From positions 1-64,000 of the forward strand of contig NZ_JAKSYH010000039.1 in NCBI RefSeq assembly GCF_022829295.1: a stretch of 64,000 nucleotides of DNA. The letters run 5' to 3'. The position numbers and the translations under genes were made by a program. Positions 41,073 to 49,234 of the stretch are shown here, piece after piece. The notes beneath the pieces are model-generated. The model worked only from the letters and a program-made list of their open reading frames with translations, was not told the DNA's origin and made no database searches. This DNA is from Methylobacterium sp. J-088 (GTDB taxonomy: Bacteria > Pseudomonadota > Alphaproteobacteria > Rhizobiales > Beijerinckiaceae). Position 1 is the first letter of the stretch; the number at the start of each line of letters is the position of its first letter.

Positions 41073-41726
41073 ATGATCGATTACGCGCAGGCGCGGCGAA
41101 TGATGGTCGACTGCCAGTTGCGGACCTTCGACGTGAACGACAACTCGGTGCTCGACGCATTCGACACCGTGCCGCGCGAGACCTTCGTGCCGAAGGGGCG
41201 CGAGCCCTTCGCGTATATCGACCAGACCCTGCATATCGGCGAGGCCCACGGCTCGGCCCGCTGCATGCCGGCACCGATGGTGGTGGCGCGGATGATTCAG
41301 GCTCTGAAGATCCGGCCGGGCGTCGCCGCCCTCGATGTCGCAACCGGCTACGGTTACGCGACGGCGGTGATGGCGCATCTCGGTGCGCAGGTGACGGCGC
41401 TCGAATCGGTTCCGGAACTCGCCGCCGAGGCACGCACCCGGCTGGGCACCACCGCCCAGGTGATCGAGGGGCCGATCGAATCGGGCGCGCCGAAGCAGGC
41501 GCCGTTCGACGCGATCCTGATCAATGGCCGCATCGAGGTCCGGCCGCAGGCGTTGCTGGACCAGCTCAAGGACGACGGCCGTCTCGTCTGCGTATTGGGC
41601 CCCCACCGCAACGCCAAGGTGACTCTGTTCGTCCGGGCCGGTGATGCCTTCGGGGCGCGTCCGCTGTTCGATGCGTCGCTGCCCGGTCTCGACGGTTTTC
41701 AGGAGGCGGCCGGGTTCGCGTTCTGA
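41073..41726 (+). CDS. Protein-L-isoaspartate O-methyltransferase-family protein
   Basis: 217 residues. MIDYAQARRMMVDCQLRTFDV, then PRETFVPKGREPFAYID and the SAM-binding motif ALDVATGYGYATAVMAHLGA with acidic end LESVPELA. This is the alphaproteobacterial PCMT-like group that commonly sits upstream of tolC-type genes; whether it repairs isoaspartate is not shown, since these proteins are shorter and diverged from Pcm. ATG 41073 follows GAGGACAGGG. Convergent with the monooxygenase gene. Confidence 0.88.
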   Translation: MIDYAQARRMMVDCQLRTFDVNDNSVLDAFDTVPRETFVPKGREPFAYIDQTLHIGEAHGSARCMPAPMVVARMIQALKIRPGVAALDVATGYGYATAVMAHLGAQVTALESVPELAAEARTRLGTTAQVIEGPIESGAPKQAPFDAILINGRIEVRPQALLDQLKDDGRLVCVLGPHRNAKVTLFVRAGDAFGARPLFDASLPGLDGFQEAAGFAF

Positions 41727-41739
41727 GCGCTTTGGGCGC

Positions 41740-43218
41740 TCAGCCGAGCCGGTAATCCGCCAACCGCGCACGTCGCGCGCTGCGACGGTAGGCCATCACC
41801 GAATCCGGCCAGAGGGTTGCGTTGCGCCCCTCTGCGTCGAGATACCAGCTCCGGCAGCCCCCGGCCTGCCAGATGCTGTCGGCAAGGCGGGTGCGGATCC
41901 GGTCGAGGAAGCGCGCTTGTGCCTCGGGCCGGACCTCGATGGCGCGGGTGCCCTGCCGCAGGGCCTTCAGGCAGTCGAGCACGTGCTGCACCTGAACCTC
42001 GATCATCGCGACGACCGAGTTGTGCCCGAGCCCCGTATTCGGCCCGAGCAGCATGAAGTAGTTCGGGAAGCCCACGACCGTGATGCCCTGGTAGGCGCCC
42101 ATGCCGCCGGACCAGGCCTCCTTCAGCGTCAGGCCGCCGCGGCCGACGAGGTTCATCCGCGTGAAGGTCGCGGTCACGTCGAAGCCGGTGGCGTAGACGA
42201 TCGCGTCGAGATCGTGCGCCCGGCCGTCCTGGGTGACCAGCCCGGTCGGCGTCACCCGCGCGACACCGCCGGTTTCCAGGGTGACGTTCGGACGCTGCAG
42301 CGCCGGGTAATAGTCGTCCGAGATCAGAACGCGCTTGCAGCCGAGCCGGTAGTTCGGCGTCAGCTTCGCCCGCAACGCCGTGTCGGGCACCGCCTTGGCG
42401 AGGTGTCGGCGCGCCAGGGCCTCGGCTTGGCCGGTGAGCTTCGAGACCTTGGTGAAGCCGAGGAGGGCGCGTACCTCGTGCAGCCAGAACAGCCGGGCGC
42501 GTTCGAGCCGCCGGACCAGCGGCAGGCGCCGGTAGCGCGCCTTGGCACGCTCCGCGATGGCGTGGTCGTTCTTGGGCATGATCCAGGGCGGCGTGCGCTG
42601 GAACAGGGTCAGGTGGCCTGCCACCTTCGCGAGTTCCGGCACCACCTGGATCGCGCTCGCGCCCGTGCCGATCACGCCGACGCGCTTGCCGGCGAGGTCC
42701 ACCGCATGGTCCCAGGCGGCCGTGTGGAAGGCCGGACCCGCGAAGTCGTCGAGGCCGGGCAGGTCGGGATAGGCCGGGTGATGCAGGCCGCCCATTCCGG
42801 AGACGATTGACCGCGCGGTGATCGGCCCGCGGTCGGTCTCCACACGCCAGACGCCACCTGCCTCGTCCCAGGTCGCACCCCGGAAGGACGTGCCGAGCCG
42901 GATCAGCGGCATCAGCCCGTGGCGCTCGGCGGTCTCGCGCAGGTAGGCCAGGATCTCCGGTTGCGGCGCATACATCCGGCTCCAGTCCGCCTTTGGGGCG
43001 AACGAGAGGGAGTAGAGGTGGGACGGGACGTCACAGGCCGCACCCGGATAGGTGTTGTCGTGCCACGTGCCGCCGAGGCTGTCGGCCTTCTCGATCACCC
43101 GCAGCGGCGCGATCCCGGCCTGCTTGCAGCGGATCGCCATGGCGAGCCCGGAGAAGCCAGCGCCGACGATGAGGACCGCCAGCGGCTCCGGACCGGTCTC
43201 GTTCGGCACATCGGTCAT
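41740..43218 (-). CDS. Flavin monooxygenase, Baeyer-Villiger type
   Basis: 492 residues from ATG 43218. FAD-binding GAGFSGLAMAIRCKQAG, NADPH-binding GTGASAIQVVPELAK, and between them the Baeyer-Villiger fingerprint FAGPAFHTAAWDH (FxGxxxHxxxW). It inserts oxygen next to a ketone to form an ester using NADPH and O2. It is the last gene of a three-gene operon with an HSL-type esterase (4-base overlap) and an SDR: ketone formation, oxidation to ester, and ester hydrolysis are a coherent pathway. The true substrate is unknown. Confidence 0.93.
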   Translation of the reverse strand: MTDVPNETGPEPLAVLIVGAGFSGLAMAIRCKQAGIAPLRVIEKADSLGGTWHDNTYPGAACDVPSHLYSLSFAPKADWSRMYAPQPEILAYLRETAERHGLMPLIRLGTSFRGATWDEAGGVWRVETDRGPITARSIVSGMGGLHHPAYPDLPGLDDFAGPAFHTAAWDHAVDLAGKRVGVIGTGASAIQVVPELAKVAGHLTLFQRTPPWIMPKNDHAIAERAKARYRRLPLVRRLERARLFWLHEVRALLGFTKVSKLTGQAEALARRHLAKAVPDTALRAKLTPNYRLGCKRVLISDDYYPALQRPNVTLETGGVARVTPTGLVTQDGRAHDLDAIVYATGFDVTATFTRMNLVGRGGLTLKEAWSGGMGAYQGITVVGFPNYFMLLGPNTGLGHNSVVAMIEVQVQHVLDCLKALRQGTRAIEVRPEAQARFLDRIRTRLADSIWQAGGCRSWYLDAEGRNATLWPDSVMAYRRSARRARLADYRLG

Positions 43219-44123
43219 CGTGCGGGGCTCCCAGCGGCGGCGTCGGTCTTGGGTGCGTGGGCCTGGAGGAAGGCAGCGGCCTCGTCGAGGGAGGCGCGCG
43301 CCTCCGGCAGCATGCTCACCGCGAACTGCCATGCGTGGGCCACGACGGGAAAAACCTTCACTTCGGCCTCGACCCCGGCCGCCCGGGCCCGCTCCGCCAT
43401 GCGCACGGAATCGTCGCGCAGCACCTCCCGGCCGCCCACATGGAACAGCAACGGCGGAAATCCGGTCGGGTCGCCGAGCAGCGGCGAGATCCGCGGATCG
43501 GCCGGGTCAGCGTTTCCGAGATACATCGCCCGGATCTTCGTGAGCGCCTTCGGGTCGAACATCGCGTCGCGCCATGCATTCGTGACGCGCGAGCCCTCCT
43601 CGGACACGAAGTCGGTGGCTGGGGAGAATAGCGCTGCGGCCCAGGGCATCGGCAGGTTGCGCGCCCGCGCCTCGCCCATCAGCACAAGGGCGAGGTTGCC
43701 GCCAGCGGATTCGCCCGCCACGCACGCCGCGCCTTCGGCACTCAATGCCTGCCAGACCGCCACGACATCCTCCAGCGCGGCCGGGAATGGGTGCTCGGGG
43801 GCGAGTCGGTAATCCGGGACGAAGATCGTGAAGCCACGACTGGCCAGGGCGCCGGTGACGGGCCGGTGCGTGCGCGGAGAGCAGGCAATGAAGCCGCCGC
43901 CATGGATGTAGAGCATCCGCCGCCCGGGTCCCGCCTTCGGTCGGACCCACTCGCCTCGCACGCCGCCGAGGGTGGCGGGCTCGTAGGCCACGCCTTTCGG
44001 GTCGGGGAAGGTCGGCGCCTCGAAGATTCGTCGGAAGTCGGCCACATTCAGCGCCCGGGCCAGTTGGCCCCGGACGCGGCTGCGGATCATGTAGGCGCCG
44101 ATATAGGCGCGCAGGCTCGCCAT
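43215..44123 (-). CDS. Alpha/beta hydrolase (hormone-sensitive-lipase-like esterase)
   Basis: 302 residues with the HSL oxyanion motif YIHGGGFIACSP and nucleophile elbow GESAGGNLAL; catalytic Asp and His are in DDSVRMAERARAAG and VVAHAWQF. Probable cytoplasmic carboxylesterase. It overlaps the monooxygenase start by 4 bases and follows the SDR stop by 1 base, so the three are tightly co-transcribed. It likely cleaves the ester produced by the monooxygenase. Confidence 0.93.
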   Translation of the reverse strand: MASLRAYIGAYMIRSRVRGQLARALNVADFRRIFEAPTFPDPKGVAYEPATLGGVRGEWVRPKAGPGRRMLYIHGGGFIACSPRTHRPVTGALASRGFTIFVPDYRLAPEHPFPAALEDVVAVWQALSAEGAACVAGESAGGNLALVLMGEARARNLPMPWAAALFSPATDFVSEEGSRVTNAWRDAMFDPKALTKIRAMYLGNADPADPRISPLLGDPTGFPPLLFHVGGREVLRDDSVRMAERARAAGVEAEVKVFPVVAHAWQFAVSMLPEARASLDEAAAFLQAHAPKTDAAAGSPAR

Positions 44124-44124
44124 C

Positions 44125-44976
44125 TCAGAGTTTCCCGCCGGACAATCGGACCATCATCTTCCAGTAGCCCACCGGCATCAGCCGCTGGATCAGCGCCGCG
44201 TTGCGGGCATCCTTGCCGATCACGATGCGGGGCGCCCGGGCCTCGATGCCGCGGATGATCGCCGCAGCGGCGTCTGCGGGGGCGAGCGTCAGGAACTTGC
44301 CGAAGGCTTCCCGGGCCTTCTCGTCCTCAACCGCCGCGCGCTTGGCCGCGTCGGGATCGGTGGGTTGGCGCCGGCCGCGGGCGTTGCGGGAGATGGCAGT
44401 CGCGACTCCGCCCGGATGGACCACGGTCACGCCGAGGCCGGTGCCGGCATATTCGTGCCGCAACGCCTCCGAGAAGCCGCGGACCCCGAACTTGCTGGTA
44501 CAGTAGGCGACCTGACCGGGCGGCGCGATCAGCCCGAACAGGCTCGACAGGTTGACGATCTGCGCCGCCGGGCGCGCCTTCAGCATCGGCAGGAAGGCGT
44601 GGCACATCCGCACGACCGCGCGCAGGTTGATGTCCATCAGCCACTCGAAATCTTCGAGGTGCGTTTCGTCGAACCGGCCGCCCAAGGCTACGCCGGCGTT
44701 GTTGATGAGGATATCGAGGTGTCCGAAGCGGTCCGCAGCCCAGTCCGGCAGCGCGCGGATCGCCTCCGCGTCTACGAGGTCGACGACTCGGGTCTCGACC
44801 GCAGTACCGTTCTCGCGGATCCGCCGGGCGATCGTTTCGAGCCCTTCGGGATCGCGGTCCACCAGCAGCAGGCTGCAGCCCTTCGCGGCAAGCCCGGAGG
44901 CCAGCGCAGCCCCGATACCGCTCGCGGCGCCGGTGATGAGCGCGACTCTTCCCGCGAGCTGAAACCTCTGAGCCAA
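44125..44976 (-). CDS. Short-chain dehydrogenase/reductase
   Basis: 283 residues, classical SDR: cofactor motif TGAASGIGAALASGLAAKG, NNAG in LINNAGVALGG, catalytic Ser in VNLSSLFG and YxxxK in YCTSKFGVRG. The Asp after the second strand (LLVDRDPEGL) favours NAD(H). First gene of the SDR-esterase-monooxygenase operon, like sadH in the mycobacterial mymA operon. Divergent from the TetR gene; a perfect palindrome lies 66 bases upstream. Confidence 0.94.
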   Translation of the reverse strand: MAQRFQLAGRVALITGAASGIGAALASGLAAKGCSLLLVDRDPEGLETIARRIRENGTAVETRVVDLVDAEAIRALPDWAADRFGHLDILINNAGVALGGRFDETHLEDFEWLMDINLRAVVRMCHAFLPMLKARPAAQIVNLSSLFGLIAPPGQVAYCTSKFGVRGFSEALRHEYAGTGLGVTVVHPGGVATAISRNARGRRQPTDPDAAKRAAVEDEKAREAFGKFLTLAPADAAAAIIRGIEARAPRIVIGKDARNAALIQRLMPVGYWKMMVRLSGGKL

Positions 44977-45041
44977 GCTGTGCCTCCCGTCTCGCCGGTT
45001 GGTCCGGGCTTGGATCAGGGATAGCCCCGGCCCTGGGGATT

Positions 45042-45063
45042 GTCTAGGGTGAACACCCTAGAC
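45042..45063. promoter_or_regulatory. Candidate TetR operator, perfect 22-base palindrome
   Basis: GTCTAGGGTG-AA-CACCCTAGAC, two perfect 10-base arms, in the 101-base gap between the divergent SDR and TetR starts. Its right end is 14 bases before the TetR ATG, so binding could block both promoters. Confidence 0.8.
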
Positions 45064-45077
45064 GGGATGAGAAGACG

Positions 45078-45722
45078 ATGGCGCGCGGGGAAAGTCGCCG
45101 GGTACCGGACGAAGCGGACGCCCCCGCGGATACGCCGTGCACGCGCGAGCGGATCCTCGCGGTGAGTCTGGCGCTGTTCAACACCCGCGGCCTGGGCCGG
45201 GTCACCACGGCGGAGATCGCTGCGGCAGCGGGGATCCGCGAGGGGAACCTGCAGTATCATTTCCCACGCAAGAGCGGCTTGGTGGAGGCGGTGTTCGCCA
45301 GGTTCGAGGTGGAGGCGATGGCGGTCGCCGGCCGGATGCCGGCGGATCCGGGGGCGCCTGAGGCACTCCTGGCCTATCAGCGCGGGTGGTTCGACCTGAT
45401 CTGGCGTTACCGCTGCGTCTATCGGGACGGCATCGCCATGGTGGAGATCGCCCCGGCGTTGCGCCCGCGCGTTCACGCCCTGCGGGCGCGGACCCAAAGC
45501 CTCGCTCGGGGCGTCTTCGAGGCGGCGGCGACGGCCGGACGGCTGCGGATCGCACCGGAGGCCCTTGGGCGACTGATCGACAATGCCTGGATCGTCTCCA
45601 GCCACTGGATGAGCCATCGCCTTCAGGGCGGCACCGACCTGACGGAGGCCGATCTCGACTGGGGCTTCGCGCAGGTGCGCGATCTCTTCGTCCCGTATCT
45701 CGTCGCCCTTCAACCGGATTGA
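45078..45722 (+). CDS. TetR-family transcriptional regulator
   Basis: 214 residues. N-terminal DNA-binding domain TRERILAVSLALFNTRGLGRVTTAEIAAAAGIREGNLQYHFPRKSGLVEAVF (split: helix 1, then HTH TTAEIAAAAGI and YHFPRK), followed by a ligand-binding domain with no distinct family features. Divergent from the monooxygenase operon with a 22-base palindrome between them, so it most likely represses that operon and itself and is released by a lipid or ketone ligand. Confidence 0.93.
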   Translation: MARGESRRVPDEADAPADTPCTRERILAVSLALFNTRGLGRVTTAEIAAAAGIREGNLQYHFPRKSGLVEAVFARFEVEAMAVAGRMPADPGAPEALLAYQRGWFDLIWRYRCVYRDGIAMVEIAPALRPRVHALRARTQSLARGVFEAAATAGRLRIAPEALGRLIDNAWIVSSHWMSHRLQGGTDLTEADLDWGFAQVRDLFVPYLVALQPD

Positions 45723-45777
45723 TACGGTCTGGCCCGAACCTTCCATGGGCGGTGATCGCTCATGATTGAAGGATGCG

Positions 45778-47025
45778 ATGCTCGACCGCCTGATCCATGC
45801 CGGCCTCAGCCTGCTGCTGCTGCTGGCCGTCGCGGTGCTGTTCTCCACGAACCGGAGGGCGATCCGCCCGCGGGTGGTGCTCACCGGTCTGGCGCTGCAG
45901 GTCGGCCTCGGCGCCCTGATCCTGTTCCTGCCGGCGGGGCAGGCGGCCCTGAATGCGACAGCCGATATCGTCGTACGCATCCTCTCCTACGGCGACCGCG
46001 GCACCGCCTTCCTGTTCGGAGGCCTCGTCGAACCGAAGATGTTCGAGCTGTTCGGCGGTTCGGGCTTCATTTTGGCGCTGCGGGTGCTGCCGCAGATCCT
46101 CTACGTCTCCGCCCTGATCGGGGTGCTCTACCATCTTGGCGTGATGCAGGCCCTGGCCCGTGGGCTGGGCGCAGGACTCCGGCGGATCCTCGGCACGTCG
46201 CCGATCGAGTCCTTCGCGGCAGTGATCACCATCGCGATCGGCCAGAGCGAGATCGCAGTGGCCTTGCGCCCGTTCCTGGGCGTCCTGACCGGGGCCGAGC
46301 TGTTCGCCGTGATGTCGAGCGGTGCCGCGTCCACCGCCGGCTCGATCCTGGCCGGCTACGCGGCGCTCGGCGTCCCGATGACCTATCTGCTCGCGGCGTC
46401 CGTGATGGCGATCCCCGGCGGGCTCGTCTACGCCAAGATGCTCGTGCCCTCGACCGAGCCGACCCGGATCACCACCACCCGGGTGGAGTTCGCCGAGACA
46501 AGGGCGGCCAACATCATCGAGGCGGCCGCCGACGGGACGCAGAAGGGCCTGATGGTGGCCGTCTCGGTCGGCGCCATGCTGATCGCGTTCGTGGGGCTGA
46601 TCGCCCTGGCCGATGGCCTGTTCGGCGCCCTCGGCGGCTGGGCGGGCTATCCCGGCGCCTCGTTCGAGGGCGTGCTCGGCTGGGCGCTGAGTCCCCTGGC
46701 GTGGCTCCTCGGCGTACCGTGGGAGAATGCGACGCTGGTCGGCGGCGCGATCGGTCAAAAACTCGCCTTCAACGAATTCCTGGCCTACGCCAACCTATCG
46801 CCGACCCTGAAGGCCGGGACGCTGGACGCCCGCTCGCAGGCGATCGTGTGCTTCGCCCTGTGCGGTTTCGCGAACTTCGCGTCTATCGCGATCCAGCTCG
46901 CGAGCTTTGCGAGCCTCGTGCCGGAGCGTCGCTCGGAGGTCGCCCGCTACGGGCTGCGGGCGATCCTGGCCGGCACGCTGTCGAACCTCACGAGCGCGGC
47001 GATCGCCGGGTTGTTCGTCGTCTGA
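45778..47025 (+). CDS. Concentrative nucleoside transporter (NupC/CNT family)
   Basis: 415 residues, about 10 membrane helices; imports nucleosides with protons or sodium. Signature segments are FLFGGLVEPKMFELFGGSGFILALRVLP (split by two helices), GQSEIAVALRPFLG, MSSGAASTAGSILAGY, NEFLAYANLSPTL and CFALCGFANFASIAIQL. ATG 45778 has AAGGA at a good distance; a TTG 12 bases upstream is a weaker alternative. Stands alone, tail to tail with the pqqA pair. Confidence 0.93.
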   Translation: MLDRLIHAGLSLLLLLAVAVLFSTNRRAIRPRVVLTGLALQVGLGALILFLPAGQAALNATADIVVRILSYGDRGTAFLFGGLVEPKMFELFGGSGFILALRVLPQILYVSALIGVLYHLGVMQALARGLGAGLRRILGTSPIESFAAVITIAIGQSEIAVALRPFLGVLTGAELFAVMSSGAASTAGSILAGYAALGVPMTYLLAASVMAIPGGLVYAKMLVPSTEPTRITTTRVEFAETRAANIIEAAADGTQKGLMVAVSVGAMLIAFVGLIALADGLFGALGGWAGYPGASFEGVLGWALSPLAWLLGVPWENATLVGGAIGQKLAFNEFLAYANLSPTLKAGTLDARSQAIVCFALCGFANFASIAIQLASFASLVPERRSEVARYGLRAILAGTLSNLTSAAIAGLFVV

Positions 47026-47111
47026 GACGCCGGGTCCCGAGGCTCCGCCGTGGATCGTGTGAGACGATCCCAAGATTTCAACAGCCGGAGGCGAGAACTC
47101 GGAACTCGCGC

Positions 47112-47143
47112 AAAAGAAAAACGCCGCTTCGTGAGAAGCGGCG
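47112..47143 (-). terminator. Strong intrinsic terminator of the pqqA genes
   Basis: On the minus strand: stem CGCCGCTTC / GAAGCGGCG, loop TCAC, then TTTTTCTTTT. It is 23 bases after the second pqqA stop. Confidence 0.92.
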
Positions 47144-47165
47144 CCCAAACTGTTCGGTCGATATC

Positions 47166-47255
47166 TTAGTTGAAGGTGTCGATCTCAGCGGACTCGTAGC
47201 TGGTAACTTCCATGCCAACGCAGATCTCGGAAACGATCGGAGCAGTCCAGGCCAT
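47166..47255 (-). CDS. pqqA: PQQ precursor peptide PqqA, downstream copy
   Basis: 29-residue peptide beginning MAWTAPIVSEICVG and ending SAEIDTFN. The central EVTSY supplies the Glu and Tyr that PqqE crosslinks to begin pyrroloquinoline quinone synthesis. AGGAGG lies 6 bases before ATG 47255. It differs from the upstream copy only at residue 4 (Thr versus Ser). 81 bases separate the copies and a strong terminator follows; no pqqB, C, D or E is adjacent. Confidence 0.96.
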   Translation of the reverse strand: MAWTAPIVSEICVGMEVTSYESAEIDTFN

Positions 47256-47336
47256 GTGTTCCTCCTAAGGGATTTCGTGTGGGTGACTGAAGCGTCCAGC
47301 GCAGCGGGAGCGTATTCCACTCCCCGCGGGATCGGC

Positions 47337-47426
47337 TCAGTTGAAGGTGTCGATCTCGGCCGACTCGTAGCTGGTGACTTCCATGCCGACGCAGATCTCG
47401 GACACGATCGGGGCAGACCAAGCCAT
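47337..47426 (-). CDS. pqqA: PQQ precursor peptide PqqA, upstream copy
   Basis: 29-residue peptide beginning MAWSAPIVSEICVG with the same central EVTSY crosslink site and the same C-terminus as the downstream copy. GAGGAG precedes ATG 47426. Synonymous differences between the copies (for example GTC/GTT, stop TGA/TAA) show that the duplication is not brand new and that the peptide is under selection. An AT-rich stretch upstream (about 47440-47520) probably holds the promoter. Confidence 0.96.
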   Translation of the reverse strand: MAWSAPIVSEICVGMEVTSYESAEIDTFN

Positions 47427-47855
47427 GGCGTTTCTCCTCGTTGTTGGTGAAACCCATATAGGCAATATCTTGGACGCAATACAAGTGAGCACAACACTTA
47501 TATTTCTCATAGGGATTGGCGGCCGCCCCTGATGCCGCCGCGCGACACCAGCTGGCGTCCTGCGTGCGGAAGACTGAAAGCCCGCATCCCTGGAACGGTT
47601 ACGGGTTGACGGAATTTGTGCGCGGGCGCACGACGCAGCCGCGCGACATCGCTCCGGCGGCGCCGCGCTCCCCCTTCAGCAGCGACCAGCGAAGCGACGT
47701 GCCCGACCGATCGTGCCTGCCGTGGCCGGCCCCGTTCCGTCATCCCGCCTGAGCCGCTGAGAGGCCTGGCCGCGGGGCGACCGGCGCACCGCCCGGTCAC
47801 GGCTCTGACCCAGGATGACCGGCGCCGCGTCGCCTCGTAACCACGAGGCGAGGCC
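47427..47855. other. Divergent region between pqqA and mgtE
   Basis: 429 bases. The left 90 bases are AT-rich (for example aatacaagtgagcacaacacttatatttctcat) and likely hold the pqqA promoter. The right part forms two GC-rich hairpins ahead of mgtE. No gene is supported. Confidence 0.4.
47831..47850 (+). promoter_or_regulatory. Hairpin overlapping the mgtE ribosome binding site
   Basis: CGCCTCGT-AACC-ACGAGGCG, perfect 8-base stem, ending 5 bases before the mgtE ATG (47856), so it would pair with part of the purine-rich ribosome binding region (GAGGCGAGG). A second hairpin GACCGG/CCGGTC lies at 47779-47798. No match to the known M-box magnesium riboswitch was seen. Confidence 0.45.
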
Positions 47856-49226
47856 ATGAACGAGATCGCCCCTTTCGACACGCGCATCGATCCGTCCGTG
47901 CTGGCCGCGCGACTCTCGGACGAGCGGGCTCCCGACATCGTCGAAAAGCTCAACGACGAAGCCCCCGAAGTCGCCGCCGCGATCCTGCTCGGCCTGCCGA
48001 TCGAGCGGGCCGTCGAGGTACTCGACCAGCCGGAACTCGACTGCGTCGCCGACATCATCGAGATGCTGCCCCGCGACCGCGTCGCCGCCTACCTGTCGGG
48101 CATGTCGGCCGACCGGGTCACCGACGTCTTCCGCGAGATTGAGGAGCCGGGCCGTTCGGACCTGCGCGCCCGTCTCGACGCCGAGACCCGCGGCGCCGTC
48201 GACCGCCTCTCAGCCTACGGCGAGGAGACGGTCGGCTCGTTGATGACCACCGAGTTCGTCACCGTACCGGGGACCTGGACGGTGGGCCAGACCCTGGAGC
48301 ATATCCGCCACGTCGAGAAGACCCGCGAGACCATCTACGCGATCTTCGTGCTCGATCCGCGCACCCGCGCGCTGACCAAGGCGGTGCCCCTGCGCCGGCT
48401 GATCTCGGGGGATCCGAACGACAACGTGCTGAGCGTCGCGCCGGGCCGGCGCCCGCTCGCCGTCTCGCCGACCGCGAGCCGCGAGGAAGCGGCCCGGCTG
48501 ATCTCGAAGTACGACCTGCTGGCCCTGCCGGTGGTCGACGCGGTCGGCCACGTGATCGGCATCGTCACCGTCGACGACATGATCGACGCGATGATCGAGA
48601 AGCAGACGCAGGACGTGCAGCGCTTCGGCGGCATGGAGGCGCTGCCCGAGCCCTACATGGATATCGGTTTCTTCACGATGATCCGGAAGCGCGCCGGCTG
48701 GCTCTGCGCGCTGTTCCTGTCGGAGATGCTGACCGCCTCGGCCATGCAGGGCTTCGAGGGGGAGTTGGAGAAGGCGATCGTCCTGACGCTGTTCATCCCG
48801 CTGATCATGAGCTCGGGCGGCAATTCGGGCTCGCAGGCGACCTCGCTGCTGATCCGGGCGCTGGCCCTCCATCAGATCCGCCTGCGCGACTGGTGGCGGG
48901 TGGCGTTGCGCGAGCTACCCACGGGCATGCTGCTCGGCGCGATCCTCGGGGTGATCGCGGTGATCCGGATCGTGGCGTGGCAGAAGCTCGGCCTCTACGA
49001 TTACGGCGAGCACTGGCCGCTGGTCGCCGCCACGGTGGGGTTGGCGCTCGTCGGGATCGTGACCTTCGGCTCGCTGTCGGGTTCGATGCTGCCGTTCCTG
49101 CTCCAACGGCTCGGTTTCGACCCGGCCACCGCCTCGGCGCCGTTCGTGGCGACGCTGGTCGATGTCACCGGGCTCGTTATCTACTTCTCGGTGGCGCTGC
49201 TGATCCTGCGCGGGACGCTGCTGTAG
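47856..49226 (+). CDS. mgtE: Magnesium transporter MgtE
   Basis: 456 residues: N-terminal helical superhelix domain (LAARLSDERAPDIVEKLNDE, about 15-125), tandem CBS domains (MTTEFVTVPGTWTVGQTLEHI; GRRPLAVSPTASREEAARLI ... VIGIVTVDD), then five C-terminal membrane helices. The Mg2+-pore signature is SSGGNSGSQATSLLIRALAL. The cytoplasmic domains sense Mg2+ and gate the channel. A hairpin overlaps the ribosome binding site. Confidence 0.96.
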   Translation: MNEIAPFDTRIDPSVLAARLSDERAPDIVEKLNDEAPEVAAAILLGLPIERAVEVLDQPELDCVADIIEMLPRDRVAAYLSGMSADRVTDVFREIEEPGRSDLRARLDAETRGAVDRLSAYGEETVGSLMTTEFVTVPGTWTVGQTLEHIRHVEKTRETIYAIFVLDPRTRALTKAVPLRRLISGDPNDNVLSVAPGRRPLAVSPTASREEAARLISKYDLLALPVVDAVGHVIGIVTVDDMIDAMIEKQTQDVQRFGGMEALPEPYMDIGFFTMIRKRAGWLCALFLSEMLTASAMQGFEGELEKAIVLTLFIPLIMSSGGNSGSQATSLLIRALALHQIRLRDWWRVALRELPTGMLLGAILGVIAVIRIVAWQKLGLYDYGEHWPLVAATVGLALVGIVTFGSLSGSMLPFLLQRLGFDPATASAPFVATLVDVTGLVIYFSVALLILRGTLL

Positions 49227-49234
49227 GGCGCACC

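Noticed and set aside
45762..47450. 562-codon plus-strand frame overlapping the nucleoside transporter and the pqqA pair
   Set aside because: The transporter frame shows membrane helices and CNT motifs; this frame is arginine-rich and contains the mirror of pqqA.
47427..47855. M-box or other known magnesium riboswitch upstream of mgtE
   Set aside because: Looked for the conserved M-box elements and saw only two simple hairpins; reported as an unclassified leader.
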